From: a virus
IMG/VR virus record: IMGVR_UViG_3300049733_000051
Location: 1 to 40,572 of that record
Length of the DNA stretch: 40,572 nucleotides
Strand: one strand, 5' to 3'
This document shows, one piece after another, positions 23,414 to 32,164 of the stretch (positions are counted from its first letter, which is position 1; every line of letters starts with the position of its first letter). The notes under the pieces are model-generated. The model was not told the origin of the DNA and ran no database searches. It saw only the letters and a list, made by a program, of their open reading frames with translations. A program made the position numbers and the translations under genes.

Positions 23414-25077
23414 CCTTTGAGCAAATCAAAAAGGCCATCAAGGACTATTGCCACCTGCAAAGTCAGGAGGCCGATACCCGTGTTGGTGAGGCCATCAACC
23501 GCCACTATCGGCGCGTCACGTCCACGTGCAACATCGACACGGCGCGGTTCGTGACGCGATCAGTCTCGACCACGACCGGTGTCCGCACGGTCACGTTCAG
23601 CAACATCGAAAAGATTGACCGCGTCATTGACGCGACGGACTCTGATGCGATCCGGATGCTGAGCGAGATCAGCATGCAGGCGCAGCGGAGCCGCCAGCCG
23701 AGTGCGGGGCAGCCGGAGACCTGGGCGCTGCAGGCCTCCGGGGCGTCGTCAGTGACGATCCTGCTCGATACCGTCCCGCAGGAGGAGTACGACCTGCAGG
23801 CGGATGGCTGGTCGTCACTGGCCGATCTGCAGGCGAACGACGAACCCGCATTCCCGGAGTCCTTCCACGACATCCTCGTGTGTGCGGTGCTCGCGGAAGA
23901 ACTCTTGCGCAAAGAGAAAGCCGACCTCGCGGATCGGATGGAGGCGAAGTCCGAAAAGCTGCTCTCGGAGCTGCGGTACTTCCTCGTGGATACCGCCGAC
24001 CGCGATACGCGGCAGGGCAGCACGCCGGGTGGGCTGGGAACTGGTGGGACTGGCGGCGGTGGCGGCGGGTCGGTGGGTGGGTCAGCCTACACACAGACCG
24101 CGCTCGTCACCTTCGACCTCGGGGCCAGCGTAGCGCCGTTTGCGGTGGCGCAGGCCACGGCGGCGGTGGTCACCAATCTCGACGCGGACGAACTGGACGG
24201 CGAGCACGGCAGCTTCTATCTCGACCGCGCGAATCATACCGGGGCGCTGCAGGTCGAAGCCACCGATCTGGTGAACCTGACGACCAATACCCTGGTGGGG
24301 CGCGATACCGCCGGCACAGGGGCGGGCGAGCAGATCACGCTCGGGGCCGATCTCGAGATGAGCGGCGCGCAGGTCCTACGGGTGGCGGCGTTCACTGGTG
24401 ATGTCACGAAGACGGCCGGCAGCGTTGCGATGACGATTGCGTCGGATGCGGTGACGACCGCCAAGATTCTGGACGACAACGTCACCGACGCCAAGATCCG
24501 CAACAGTGCGGCGTGTTCGGTCATCGGGCGCAGCGCCAACAGCACCGGCAACCCGGCCGACATTACCTCGAGCACCAACAGCACGGTGCTGGCGCGCATC
24601 AGTGACGCGCTGACGTGGGTGGCTGGGCTCGTCTTCGACGGTGCCGGCAAGGTCACGCAGATCGCGTTTCCGGCCAGTCAGTCGGCGGCGTCTGACGCGA
24701 ACACGCTGGACGACTACGAAGAGGGCAGTCACACCCCGACGGATGCGAGTGGCGCCGCGCTGTCGTTCACGACGGCGGAAGGGGCCTACGTCAAGGTCGG
24801 GCAACTGGTGCACGTGTCGTGCATCGTGACCTACCCCTCCACGGCAGATGGGACGGCGGCGACGGTATCCCTGCCGTTCACGGTGCAGGACACCACGAAC
24901 GACATCTATACCGCGATCTGCGAGAACAACTCCGGGACCACGGTGCTGAGTGTGCGGGCGACGAATAACACCGCGGCGGTCACGGTGAAGAACGCGGCGA
25001 GTGGCGCAGCGATTACCAACGCGAATCTCTCGACGCTGACGATTCGGTTTTCGCTGACGTACCGGGCGACGGCGTAA
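23410..25077 (+). CDS. Head-tail adaptor fused to fibre domain
   Basis: A 555-residue chimeric protein. Residues ~1-205 are helical and match podovirus adaptor proteins (TFEQIKKAIKDYCHLQ, EAINRHYRRVTS, SFHDILVCAVLAEELLRKEKADLADRMEAKSEKLLSELR). A Gly-rich linker follows (~212-228). Residues ~240-430 hold fibre-type repeats (NLDADELDGEHGSFYLDRANHTGALQ, TTAKILDDNVTDAKIRNSA). The C-terminal domain (~435-555, DYEEGSHTPTDASGAALSFTTAEGAYVKVGQLVHVSC) resembles phage fibre heads. The frame is continuous, so one protein appears to dock on the portal and also carry a fibre. The next gene shares TAATG. Confidence 0.7.
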   Translation: MTFEQIKKAIKDYCHLQSQEADTRVGEAINRHYRRVTSTCNIDTARFVTRSVSTTTGVRTVTFSNIEKIDRVIDATDSDAIRMLSEISMQAQRSRQPSAGQPETWALQASGASSVTILLDTVPQEEYDLQADGWSSLADLQANDEPAFPESFHDILVCAVLAEELLRKEKADLADRMEAKSEKLLSELRYFLVDTADRDTRQGSTPGGLGTGGTGGGGGGSVGGSAYTQTALVTFDLGASVAPFAVAQATAAVVTNLDADELDGEHGSFYLDRANHTGALQVEATDLVNLTTNTLVGRDTAGTGAGEQITLGADLEMSGAQVLRVAAFTGDVTKTAGSVAMTIASDAVTTAKILDDNVTDAKIRNSAACSVIGRSANSTGNPADITSSTNSTVLARISDALTWVAGLVFDGAGKVTQIAFPASQSAASDANTLDDYEEGSHTPTDASGAALSFTTAEGAYVKVGQLVHVSCIVTYPSTADGTAATVSLPFTVQDTTNDIYTAICENNSGTTVLSVRATNNTAAVTVKNAASGAAITNANLSTLTIRFSLTYRATA

Positions 25078-27023
25078 TGGCGTTCACGATCACGTCACTC
25101 CGGGGCGGGATGAACGACACCGACCCGCCGACGGAGTTGGCTGAGGACCAGTGCACGGTGATGCAGAACGTGGAACTGCAGACGGCGACGATGGGCGAGC
25201 GGCGGCGCGGCGGGATCGGAATCGATCTCACCGGCAGTGCGCTGGCGGCCTGCGATCGCATCGTCTGGACGCATCGGCACCTGCCCACGACCGACCAGGC
25301 GGACGCGCAGTTCTGGGCGCTGGGGATTGATGGGACGAGCGCGGTCCTCGCCTACAAAGATACGAGCTGGCACACCATCACGATGGCCGATGCGCTGACG
25401 GTCGATGGAGTGCATGAGTACCAGATCGACGCCGTCAGTCTGCATGGGAAGCTGTTTATTGCCTACAAGAGCAGCGTCGATCGGCTACATGTGTTCGATC
25501 CGGCGACGTCCACGACGGCGCTCCGTCGTGTCGGGTTGGTGGAGCCGGGTGCCGCGCCGACCGCGGCGGACAGTGGCTCGGGGTCCTTCGCCACCACGCG
25601 CTATTACCGCACGCGCGAGACGGTGCAGGTGTCCGGCTCCACCATCTTGCGCAGTGAGCCCTCGGCCACGCTCACGAAGGCGCCGAGCGGCACTGGGTCA
25701 GGGCTGGACGTCACGAAGCCCGCGACGCTCAACACCAACTCGACCCATTGGGAGTTGGAAGCCTCGCTCGACGACGCCAACTTCTACGTCATCGCCACGA
25801 CGGTGATTGGGACGTCCACAGTCACGGACACCACGTCTGCGGCGACGGGCTACGCCACCGCGTTCGACCTGTCCGAAGACATCGGGGACTATCTGCCGCC
25901 ACACTCCGCGCGGTACCTGATCGCGGACGAGGATCGGCTAGTTGTTTTCGGCAGCTTCGAAGACGAAGACCGTGATTCGTCGATGTCATGGACTCCGGTC
26001 CATAACGCGACTGGTGTCGGGAATGACGAGCGCATCACGCTGGATCCAGTGAGCGTGTTGAATCTCGATGGCTTCGAAGGCGGGCGCATCTCGGATACGT
26101 GGTCGGCGGTGGCGGGTGAAATCTGGGTGTTCAAGGACTACCACACCTACAAAGTGAACCGCACCGGGATCCGCATCAACGCCTACGAGCCGCACACGAT
26201 CAGCAAGACGTGCGGGGCGATCGAGGGCTCTGTGGTCGAAGGGGTGGACGAGTCCGGGAACCCCTCGCTGTACTTTCTCGATCCCGCGATTGGTCCCTGC
26301 CGAGCCAGAAAGGGCGTGATCCAACGCTGCGGCAAAGACATCTGGCGCACGTTCCAGACCATCAACCTCGATGCCACGGTGGTGTGCCGGTCGCTGTTCT
26401 ACCCGACCACAGCGCAGGTGTTTTTCAACATCGCGACAGACGACAGTGACGTGCCGGACTTCGGGTTGACGCTGCAGACCAACGAACAGCGGCAGGCGCC
26501 GAACGGCGAAGCGCGGCGTGGCTGGACGACGCGCACCGGGCCCTCCTGCGGGTCGCTGACGATGGGCCTCTACTCCGACAACATCGATGACGACACGGCG
26601 CGGTCCAAGGTGCTCGTGCCGTTCATTGGTGTCGAAGGCGACGGCCTCGTGTGGCGGTTGGATACCGGCGACGACGACAACGGGACGGAGTACTCGGCCT
26701 CCATCGTGACAAAGCCATTTGCGCTGGCGGACCTGCAGACGGCCTTCGAGATCAAAACGGCCACCCTGGTGGCGAAGGCGCAGGAGGACGCGCGGCTGTC
26801 GGTGTCGGCCATCCCGAACTTCGGCACGACGGTCACGAAGTTGGCCGAAGAAGTGGACCTCACGCCGGCGGGTGATGAGGCGCACGTGACGCGGTTCATG
26901 GACGATCTCGGGCTGGCTGAATGCACGGTCGTGCAGGTGCAGTTCGCGGACACGGACACACCCGGAGAGCGGTGGGAACTGGCGCGGTGTGCGCTGACGG
27001 TGTCGGCGGGGCAGGGGGATTGA
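25077..27023 (+). CDS. Tail nozzle protein (P22/T7-type tubular)
   Basis: A 648-residue protein. It starts SLRGGMNDTDPPTELAEDQCTVMQNVEL, a hallmark of podovirus tail hub/nozzle proteins. It continues with beta-propeller-like blades (IWVFKDYHTYKVNRTG, LYFLDPAIGPCRARKGVIQRCGKDIW) and a C-terminal beta domain. It should form the hexameric nozzle below the adaptor, through which DNA leaves. Its place directly after the adaptor is the expected one. Confidence 0.75.
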   Translation: MAFTITSLRGGMNDTDPPTELAEDQCTVMQNVELQTATMGERRRGGIGIDLTGSALAACDRIVWTHRHLPTTDQADAQFWALGIDGTSAVLAYKDTSWHTITMADALTVDGVHEYQIDAVSLHGKLFIAYKSSVDRLHVFDPATSTTALRRVGLVEPGAAPTAADSGSGSFATTRYYRTRETVQVSGSTILRSEPSATLTKAPSGTGSGLDVTKPATLNTNSTHWELEASLDDANFYVIATTVIGTSTVTDTTSAATGYATAFDLSEDIGDYLPPHSARYLIADEDRLVVFGSFEDEDRDSSMSWTPVHNATGVGNDERITLDPVSVLNLDGFEGGRISDTWSAVAGEIWVFKDYHTYKVNRTGIRINAYEPHTISKTCGAIEGSVVEGVDESGNPSLYFLDPAIGPCRARKGVIQRCGKDIWRTFQTINLDATVVCRSLFYPTTAQVFFNIATDDSDVPDFGLTLQTNEQRQAPNGEARRGWTTRTGPSCGSLTMGLYSDNIDDDTARSKVLVPFIGVEGDGLVWRLDTGDDDNGTEYSASIVTKPFALADLQTAFEIKTATLVAKAQEDARLSVSAIPNFGTTVTKLAEEVDLTPAGDEAHVTRFMDDLGLAECTVVQVQFADTDTPGERWELARCALTVSAGQGD

Positions 27024-27024
27024 G

Positions 27025-27741
27025 ATGTATTCCCCCCAGAATGCCAGCGGCCTGCCGTCGGAAACGCTGTCGGAGTTTCAGTACCTCTCCGCGAAACTCC
27101 GGGCATGGGTGGCGGTGGATCACAACGAAGACGGGACACATCGAGTCACGTCGGCCAGCGCCTCCAATCGGCTCGTGGGTGAGATCGTGATGTGGGGCGT
27201 GGGGACGGCGCCGTCACTGTGGCGGCTCTTGGACGGCACGCCACTGTCGCGCACGTCCGAGCAGGCGCTCTTCGAACTCTGGGGCACCACCTACGGCGTT
27301 GGGGACGGCTCGACCACGTTTGGCACGCCGGACATGCGGCAACGGGTGCCGCTGGGCAAGGCGGCGTCCGGGACGGGCAACACGTTGGGAGCCACGGGCG
27401 GCTCGATCGATCACACGCACTCGTTCAGTGGGGCCACAACCGGGGCGGGTGGGAGCCACTCGCACACAGCGAGCACGGGATCGGCGTCCGACCACACGCA
27501 CACGTTTATCGCTTCCACGAGCGTGGAGAACGGCTTTGATACTCAGGCCGGCACGGGCGCGGATCGGACGACGACCCATCAGCACACGGTGAGCGGCACG
27601 ACGGATGCCGGCGGGTCGCACTCACACACGGTGACGGTGGACAGCGCCAGCGATCACACGCACTCGCTCGGGAGTGGGAGCACGGGCAGTGGGAATATGC
27701 CGTACCTCGTGGTGAACTTCATTGTGTACGTCGGGGTGTAG
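27025..27741 (+). CDS. Tail-collar fibre protein
   Basis: A 238-residue protein. The central domain (GEIVMWGVGTAPSLWRLLDGTPLSRTSEQALFELWGTTYGVGDGSTTFGTPDMRQRVPLGK, in segments) is the phage tail-collar domain (PF07484-like). After it come four HTH/HSH clusters separated by Gly/Ser/Thr (DHTHSF, SHSHTA, DHTHTF, HQHTVS, SHSHTV), which in T4 short tail fibres coordinate metal ions along the shaft. It ends with the conserved NMPYLVVNFIVYVGV. It is a likely receptor or tip protein. Confidence 0.8.
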   Translation: MYSPQNASGLPSETLSEFQYLSAKLRAWVAVDHNEDGTHRVTSASASNRLVGEIVMWGVGTAPSLWRLLDGTPLSRTSEQALFELWGTTYGVGDGSTTFGTPDMRQRVPLGKAASGTGNTLGATGGSIDHTHSFSGATTGAGGSHSHTASTGSASDHTHTFIASTSVENGFDTQAGTGADRTTTHQHTVSGTTDAGGSHSHTVTVDSASDHTHSLGSGSTGSGNMPYLVVNFIVYVGV

Positions 27742-27743
27742 AG

Positions 27744-28529
27744 ATGGCGACACGCGATCAGGCCAAGCAGCAATACGACGACTACATCCGGGGACGGAAC
27801 GGGGCGCCGAACGCCGACACCGAAGGCGATTTCTCGAACCTGTGGAATCAGTCCTCGGAAGCGGGGATGTACTCCGGGCAGGGCTACGGCAAGGGCTGGG
27901 ACGAGCTCTTCGGCGCGTTCAAGCCAACCCTGGATGCCAGGTGGAACGAAGGCCCCAAGAACGCCACGCCCGCGCAGCAGTGGAACGCGCAGCCGGGCGG
28001 CGGGACAGGTGCGGTGTCGCAGATGGGCGGCCGGAGCGACGAGCTCTACAAGACCCTGATGGACCGCGTGCAGGGTGGCATCAATGTGAACTCCAGCGAT
28101 CCGCTGGTGCGCGCACAGGTCGATCCGATGGTCGCGCAGCAAGAGCGCGCGATGCGCAACTACATCGACGACACCGCGGAACGCTCCGGGCCGCTGGCGA
28201 ACCTGCAGGGTGAACGGAGACTGGCAGCGGAGCGCATGGGCCAGCAGGCCGGGGCGTTCGAGTCCGAAGTCATCGGCCGGATGATCGAGGGCGAGCGCGG
28301 CGACATCAATCAGCGGCTCCAGATGTACGGCGATCTGCTGTCGAACGACCAGCGACTGGCCCTGCAGCGCGAGCTCGGGTACCTGGACGACGCGGGCCGG
28401 ACGAAGGATCGCGATCTCCAGCGGTACGGCATGGGGATGTCGAACGATCAGTTCTTGCGGCAACTCGCCTTGCAGGAATGGAATGACCGCAACAAGTGGG
28501 ATTACACCTGGGGCATGGGAGGAGAGTAG
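27744..28529 (+). CDS. Internal virion/ejection protein candidate
   Basis: A 261-residue soluble protein. The C-terminal two thirds are helical and charged (DPMVAQQERAMRNYIDDTAERSG, RRLAAERMGQQAGAFESEVIGRMIEGER). The position after the tail-collar gene and before two Gly-rich and coiled-coil genes matches podovirus internal or ejection genes. No enzyme motif is seen. The specific role is unknown. Confidence 0.5.
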   Translation: MATRDQAKQQYDDYIRGRNGAPNADTEGDFSNLWNQSSEAGMYSGQGYGKGWDELFGAFKPTLDARWNEGPKNATPAQQWNAQPGGGTGAVSQMGGRSDELYKTLMDRVQGGINVNSSDPLVRAQVDPMVAQQERAMRNYIDDTAERSGPLANLQGERRLAAERMGQQAGAFESEVIGRMIEGERGDINQRLQMYGDLLSNDQRLALQRELGYLDDAGRTKDRDLQRYGMGMSNDQFLRQLALQEWNDRNKWDYTWGMGGE

Positions 28530-28532
28530 GCC

Positions 28533-29144
28533 ATGGGACTGTGGGGCGCATTGGGCAAAGGACTCGGGGCGATCGGCGCCGGCGTGGCCGCGCCATTTAC
28601 GGGCGGGATGTCACTCAGCCTCCTGCCGAGCATCCTCGGGGCTGGTGGGGCGGCGGCCGGCGCGATGGGTCAGAGCAAGACGCAGAACCGCGACGCGAAG
28701 TTCAGCGGGCAAATGGACCTCGAGCGCCTGCTGATGGACCGTGACGCGCAGTCGCAGGGGATGCGGATCGACCGCGAGAAGGAAGGGCGGGAAGGCCGCA
28801 ATGACGCGTGGCGGGCGATGCTGCGGGCGTCGCGGACGCTGGACCCCGGCGCACAGCCGCAGCTGTCGCCGTATTCCATTGCGCCGAGGATGACGAGCGA
28901 CACGGAGAAGGCCGGCGCGCAGGCGATGCTGTCCGAGGTGATGAAACGCCTCGAAGGCGGGAACCCGATCCCCGAGGTGACGGAACGCCCGATGTCGGTG
29001 GATCCGCGGCTGCTGGATCCGTCCAAGGGGGAAAGCATCCTCGGCGGACTGGGCGCCGGACTGAGCGCGGCTGCTCCTCTCCTTGATGCCTTGAGGCGAC
29101 CACCGATGAATACGGCCCGCAGTATTGGCGGCAGGTACTACTAG
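28533..29144 (+). CDS. Gly-rich internal virion protein candidate
   Basis: A 203-residue protein. Residues ~1-46 are hydrophobic and glycine-rich (GLGAIGAGVAAPFTGGMSLSLLPSILGAGGAAAGAMG), as in podovirus ejected proteins that enter membranes. A charged helical region (~50-90) and a proline-rich tail follow. GGAGGAGAG upstream is the ribosome site. A pore-forming injection role is an inference from composition and position. Confidence 0.5.
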   Translation: MGLWGALGKGLGAIGAGVAAPFTGGMSLSLLPSILGAGGAAAGAMGQSKTQNRDAKFSGQMDLERLLMDRDAQSQGMRIDREKEGREGRNDAWRAMLRASRTLDPGAQPQLSPYSIAPRMTSDTEKAGAQAMLSEVMKRLEGGNPIPEVTERPMSVDPRLLDPSKGESILGGLGAGLSAAAPLLDALRRPPMNTARSIGGRYY

Positions 29145-29146
29145 CC

Positions 29147-30262
29147 ATGCCGCGCTATGGGTTCACCAATCCGGGGGCGAACGCTGGCAACGCCATCCAG
29201 CAGTTCCTCATGCAGCAGATGCTGATGGAGCGCGAGCGGCTGGAGCAGGAACGCGCGGCGCGCGAAGAGGCCGCGCGCATGCAGCAGCAGGCCGAACAGC
29301 GCAAGATGGCGCAGCAGCAACTGGAACTCCAGCAGCAGCAAGAGCAACGCATTGCGGCGGCGCAGCAGCAGCAGCAGGCCGATCTGGAGAACGAGCGCAA
29401 CTTCCGGCGCGCGACGACGATCGCGGATTCCGCCATGCCGGGTGATGCTGTCGATGCGCAGACCGCCGAACTCTTGCGCGCGCAGGGCTACGGCGGGCAG
29501 ATGACACAGGGCCAGCCGACACAGGGCGCGCAGATTGGCGAGGAGGAAGGGATCCCGCTGTACGACGTCATCCCCGGCGTCATGCAGATGCGCGGCGGGT
29601 CGAAGTATCTGGGCCAGCGACAAGCGGCCCAAGAGCGCGCGGACCTTGCGGCACAGGGGCAGGCGGCGGCGGCTGAACGCGCGGCGGCGGATCGGTCGTT
29701 CCGCGAAGAGATGGCGCGGATGCAGGCGGGGAACCGCGGTGAACTCGACTCCGCGCGTGCAGAGACCGCACGGCTGAACAACGAGATCGCGGGCGTGAAA
29801 CTGGAGCGCGAGAAGGCCGCCAACGAACAGGAGCGCGCGTGGCGCGACAAGACGGGTGAAGACTCGCGGCGGGTCACGGAGAATGCGCTGGCACTGGCGC
29901 GACGGGCGCGGAGTCATCCCGGCCTGCGGAAGACGCACGGGATCATTTCATCGCGCATCTCGGTGATCTCACAGGACGCCGCCGACTACAAAGGCATCCG
30001 CGATCAACTTGTGGCCGCGTTGACGCTGCCAAACCTTGGGGCACTCAAAGGCCCGATGTCCGACAAGGACGTGAAGTTCGTGAAGGATCTCGCCACACGA
30101 CTGGCGAACGACCAGATGTCCGACGAGGAAGCCGTGCGCGCGATTGATGAGGCGATCAGTTTCCTTGAAAGCAAACTGGCGGCATCCGGCGGTGGTGAAG
30201 ATGCAGGGCCGCGGAAGCCCACGGCGCAGGAATTGATCGACAAGTACAGGCCACCGCGATGA
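29147..30262 (+). CDS. Gln-rich coiled-coil internal virion protein
   Basis: A 371-residue protein dominated by a long Gln/Glu/Arg/Ala coiled coil (~15-85, runs of QQQ, MLMERERLEQERAAREEAA) and a second charged helical region (~155-260). The C-terminal part (~255-371) is more globular. The shape and position suggest an ejection-channel or internal scaffold protein of the virion. It overlaps the next gene by ATGA. Confidence 0.5.
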   Translation: MPRYGFTNPGANAGNAIQQFLMQQMLMERERLEQERAAREEAARMQQQAEQRKMAQQQLELQQQQEQRIAAAQQQQQADLENERNFRRATTIADSAMPGDAVDAQTAELLRAQGYGGQMTQGQPTQGAQIGEEEGIPLYDVIPGVMQMRGGSKYLGQRQAAQERADLAAQGQAAAAERAAADRSFREEMARMQAGNRGELDSARAETARLNNEIAGVKLEREKAANEQERAWRDKTGEDSRRVTENALALARRARSHPGLRKTHGIISSRISVISQDAADYKGIRDQLVAALTLPNLGALKGPMSDKDVKFVKDLATRLANDQMSDEEAVRAIDEAISFLESKLAASGGGEDAGPRKPTAQELIDKYRPPR

Positions 30263-30891
30263 ACCCCGAACTCGACGCGATCGTGCAGGCGATGATCGAC
30301 GCGGGCGAATCTGAAGAGAACATCGCCAGCGTCATCCAGGCCTATCAGCCGATGGCGAGCCATGAGCCGAGCACGCCGAAGTCGCCCATCGCGGCCGGTG
30401 TGATGGCGGCTGGGGCGATGGCTCCCGGCGTCGTGTCGATGGCGAACAAAGCGGCGGGGGGATTGAAGACGATCGCGAAGTCGCGGTTGGGTCGGCTCAC
30501 CCCCGGTGTCATCGCCTTGGATGCGCTCTGGGGTCTCAAAGACGGTGACATCGCCGGTGCCGCGAAGTCGGCGATCGGGTCCGCGGCGATGTCGCAGATT
30601 CCGCGGGCGCTGACGGCGATCCAAAAGGCCACAGAACCACTCAGCGGAGTCACGTCTACAGGCATCAAGTGGGCAGCCAAGCCGGGGGCCGGTCCACTGA
30701 TCTCGCGTGGGGCGAGTGGGTTGAGCAAGATCGCCGGGGCGGTCGGGATACCGCTCCAAGTGCTGTCGATGGCAATTGACGCCAACGAGATCACGCAGCA
30801 GATGATCGACGACCCGAACACGCCTCCCGAGCGCCGAAAGCTGCTGGAGGCTATGCAGGATCGTCATGCTGATCCGACGTGGATCCCATGA
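30259..30891 (+). CDS. Hydrophobic Ala/Gly-rich internal protein
   Basis: A 210-residue protein with repeated hydrophobic stretches (IAAGVMAAGAMAPGVVSMANKAA, IAGAAKSAIGSAAMSQI, ISRGASGLSKIAGAVGIPLQVLSMAI). Such Ala/Gly amphipathic segments are common in ejected membrane-interacting virion proteins. It is the last gene of the long structural run. Its end overlaps a short minus-strand frame. Confidence 0.5.
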   Translation: MNPELDAIVQAMIDAGESEENIASVIQAYQPMASHEPSTPKSPIAAGVMAAGAMAPGVVSMANKAAGGLKTIAKSRLGRLTPGVIALDALWGLKDGDIAGAAKSAIGSAAMSQIPRALTAIQKATEPLSGVTSTGIKWAAKPGAGPLISRGASGLSKIAGAVGIPLQVLSMAIDANEITQQMIDDPNTPPERRKLLEAMQDRHADPTWIP

Positions 30892-31015
30892 CGTGCACGA
30901 CGCCGATGACGATCACGAGGATAAAGGTCAGGCTCACGCGGATGAGCCGGTCCACGTCCACGAGCCAGAGGCCGATGAGGAGCAGGAGCGCCAGCACGTC
31001 GAAGTAACGGCGCAT
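30851..31015 (-). CDS. Possible minus-strand small membrane protein
   Basis: A 54-residue frame in the otherwise empty gap after the structural run. It is very hydrophobic (YFDVLALLLLIGLWLVDVDRLI, then VSLTFILVIVIGVVHVMG), reading as two transmembrane helices with a charged turn. It ends in an acidic tail. No clear ribosome site precedes it; TACACT lies just upstream as a poor -10. It could be a holin-like gene or a chance frame. The plus strand of this stretch holds only a Ser/Thr/Arg-rich frame that looks like its shadow. Confidence 0.35.
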   Translation of the reverse strand: MRRYFDVLALLLLIGLWLVDVDRLIRVSLTFILVIVIGVVHVMGSTSDQHDDPA

Positions 31016-31045
31016 AGGGGCGAGTGTACCACCAGGGCGGCCTGA

Positions 31046-31065
31046 CCGGGCGTGACAGCGCCCGG
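31046..31065 (+). terminator. GC-rich hairpin after structural genes
   Basis: CCGGGCG (31046-31052) and CGCCCGG (31059-31065) form a perfect 7-bp stem with a TGACAG loop. No T-run follows, so it is at best a Rho-assisted or bidirectional end of the late operon. Confidence 0.4.
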
Positions 31066-31107
31066 CCAGACCTGAGCACGACCCGCCAGTAAAGGAGCTG
31101 GCCGGCC

Positions 31108-31191
31108 ATGCCTGACGCGATCGTGAACAGATCAGCTATAGGCTTGCAAGTACGACGAAAGGCGTATGGTGGGCCCAGTGTCGGTGGTTGA
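31108..31191 (+). CDS. Possible 27-residue peptide
   Basis: A short frame (MPDAIVNRSAIGLQVRRKA...) preceded by AAAGGAG with a 10-base spacing, the best ribosome site in this stretch. It overlaps the next gene's start by 26 bases, so it may act as a coupling leader rather than a functional product. No family is recognised. Confidence 0.35.
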   Translation: MPDAIVNRSAIGLQVRRKAYGGPSVGG

Positions 31192-31477
31192 TGAACTCCT
31201 ACGCGTCTGGCCGATCCTGGCGGCGGTGGGCGCGGTTCTCTGGGGGGCCGTAATGTTTGGGCAAAACCTGCGGAATCGTGTATCCCGGCTGGGGCATCGG
31301 GTCGAAGCCGTGGCCCAAGAGCATGCCGCGCACGAGGACCTGTGCTCTGAGCGGTACGCGGCGATCGAGCGGCAGCACGTGGAACGAACCAAGCTTATTG
31401 ACGAGCGCCACAAGGAGAACCGGGAGCGGTTCGACCGGCTGGAGAGCAAGTTGGACCGCCTGCTGGATCTGCGATGA
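31166..31477 (+). CDS. Membrane-anchored coiled-coil protein (lysis candidate)
   Basis: A 103-residue protein. The N-terminal transmembrane segment is at ~14-33 (VWPILAAVGAVLWGAVMFGQ). The rest is a charged coiled coil (AAHEDLCSERYAAIERQHVERTKLIDERHKENRERFDRLESKLDRLL). An N-in membrane anchor with a periplasmic coiled coil is the architecture of i-spanins and of some holin-associated proteins. No lipoprotein partner is seen. The position after the structural genes fits a lysis gene, but the assignment is by shape only. Confidence 0.5.
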   Translation: MVGPVSVVDELLRVWPILAAVGAVLWGAVMFGQNLRNRVSRLGHRVEAVAQEHAAHEDLCSERYAAIERQHVERTKLIDERHKENRERFDRLESKLDRLLDLR

Positions 31478-31884
31478 ATGACGTCGTCAGGCTCCGAGAG
31501 GCGATCGACATGACCGTGACCATGTCTGATTCGCAACTCGCTGAAGCCGCGTCACCGGGGGCGTCTCCGTCGATCGTGCGGATGATCGCGCGGATCAAGC
31601 GCGAGGATCCCTACGGGTGGCGGGCGTTGCGTGCGGAGATGGCGGGGACGGATCGCGCCGTGCCCATCGAGCCAGAATCCGCTCGCACGTGGTCGCTGGC
31701 GGCGGAGTCCGTGCGGCTGGCGTTTGTGAGCTACGCGGAGATTCAGTCGGTGGCGTCCCGTCTGCTCGTGTCACGGGCCACGATCTATGACCACCTGAAA
31801 ACCTTGTCGGAGACATTCGAGATTGAGCGCAAGCGCGTCGGCCCGCGGTTGCAGTTCCGGATTGGCTCACGAAAGGCGGCCTGA
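31474..31884 (+). CDS. HTH protein, unknown regulator
   Basis: A 136-residue protein. The C-terminal half has a plausible winged helix-turn-helix (YAEIQSVASRLLVSRATIYDHLKTLSETFEIERKRVGPRLQFRI). The N-terminal half is helical (SDSQLAEAASPGASPSIVRMIARIKREDPYGWRALRAEM). It starts in the ATGA overlap with the previous gene. It may control late or lysis genes. No named family is recognised. Confidence 0.6.
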   Translation: MNDVVRLREAIDMTVTMSDSQLAEAASPGASPSIVRMIARIKREDPYGWRALRAEMAGTDRAVPIEPESARTWSLAAESVRLAFVSYAEIQSVASRLLVSRATIYDHLKTLSETFEIERKRVGPRLQFRIGSRKAA

Positions 31885-32078
31885 TGAAACGCATCCGTGT
31901 GGTGGAGGACTGTGGTGGAGAGCCGCTGTCCACGTCCTACGAAGCCGTGGTACTCGATGACCAGGACATGGCGGACTTCGTGCGGATGAAATCGGCGTTG
32001 CGGGACATCAGCCAGAGTCCGGACGGCACCCCGTTGACGGTGATCCGGCAGATGGCGCGGGAGGCGCTGCCACGATGA
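31884..32078 (+). CDS. Small hypothetical protein
   Basis: A 64-residue protein (MKRIRVVEDCGGEPLSTSYEAVV...). It appears to be one beta hairpin followed by two helices. It is coupled by TGATG to the upstream HTH gene and by ATGA to the next tiny gene. No family is recognised. Confidence 0.55.
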   Translation: MKRIRVVEDCGGEPLSTSYEAVVLDDQDMADFVRMKSALRDISQSPDGTPLTVIRQMAREALPR

Positions 32079-32164
32079 GCGACAAGGCGGGCTGCGCGCT
32101 GTTCGCGGCGTTACTGGTGCTCGCGGCGTACTTCGCCATCAAACTAGTGATGCACTTCTCTTGA
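32075..32164 (+). CDS. 29-residue membrane peptide
   Basis: A frame of 29 residues (MSDKAGCALFAALLVLAAYF...) forming one transmembrane helix with a short polar N-terminus. The start overlaps the preceding stop as ATGA. It is the last plus-strand gene of the late block. Small one-helix proteins of this kind occur in phage lysis regions, but no specific role can be shown. The 121 bases after it show no supported gene. Confidence 0.5.
   Translation: MSDKAGCALFAALLVLAAYFAIKLVMHFS

Noticed and set aside
30888-31007. Plus-strand frame after the last structural gene
   Set aside because: It starts in an ATGA overlap but its product is only Ser, Thr, Arg and Met-rich and mirrors the hydrophobic minus-strand frame. 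It is considered a shadow.
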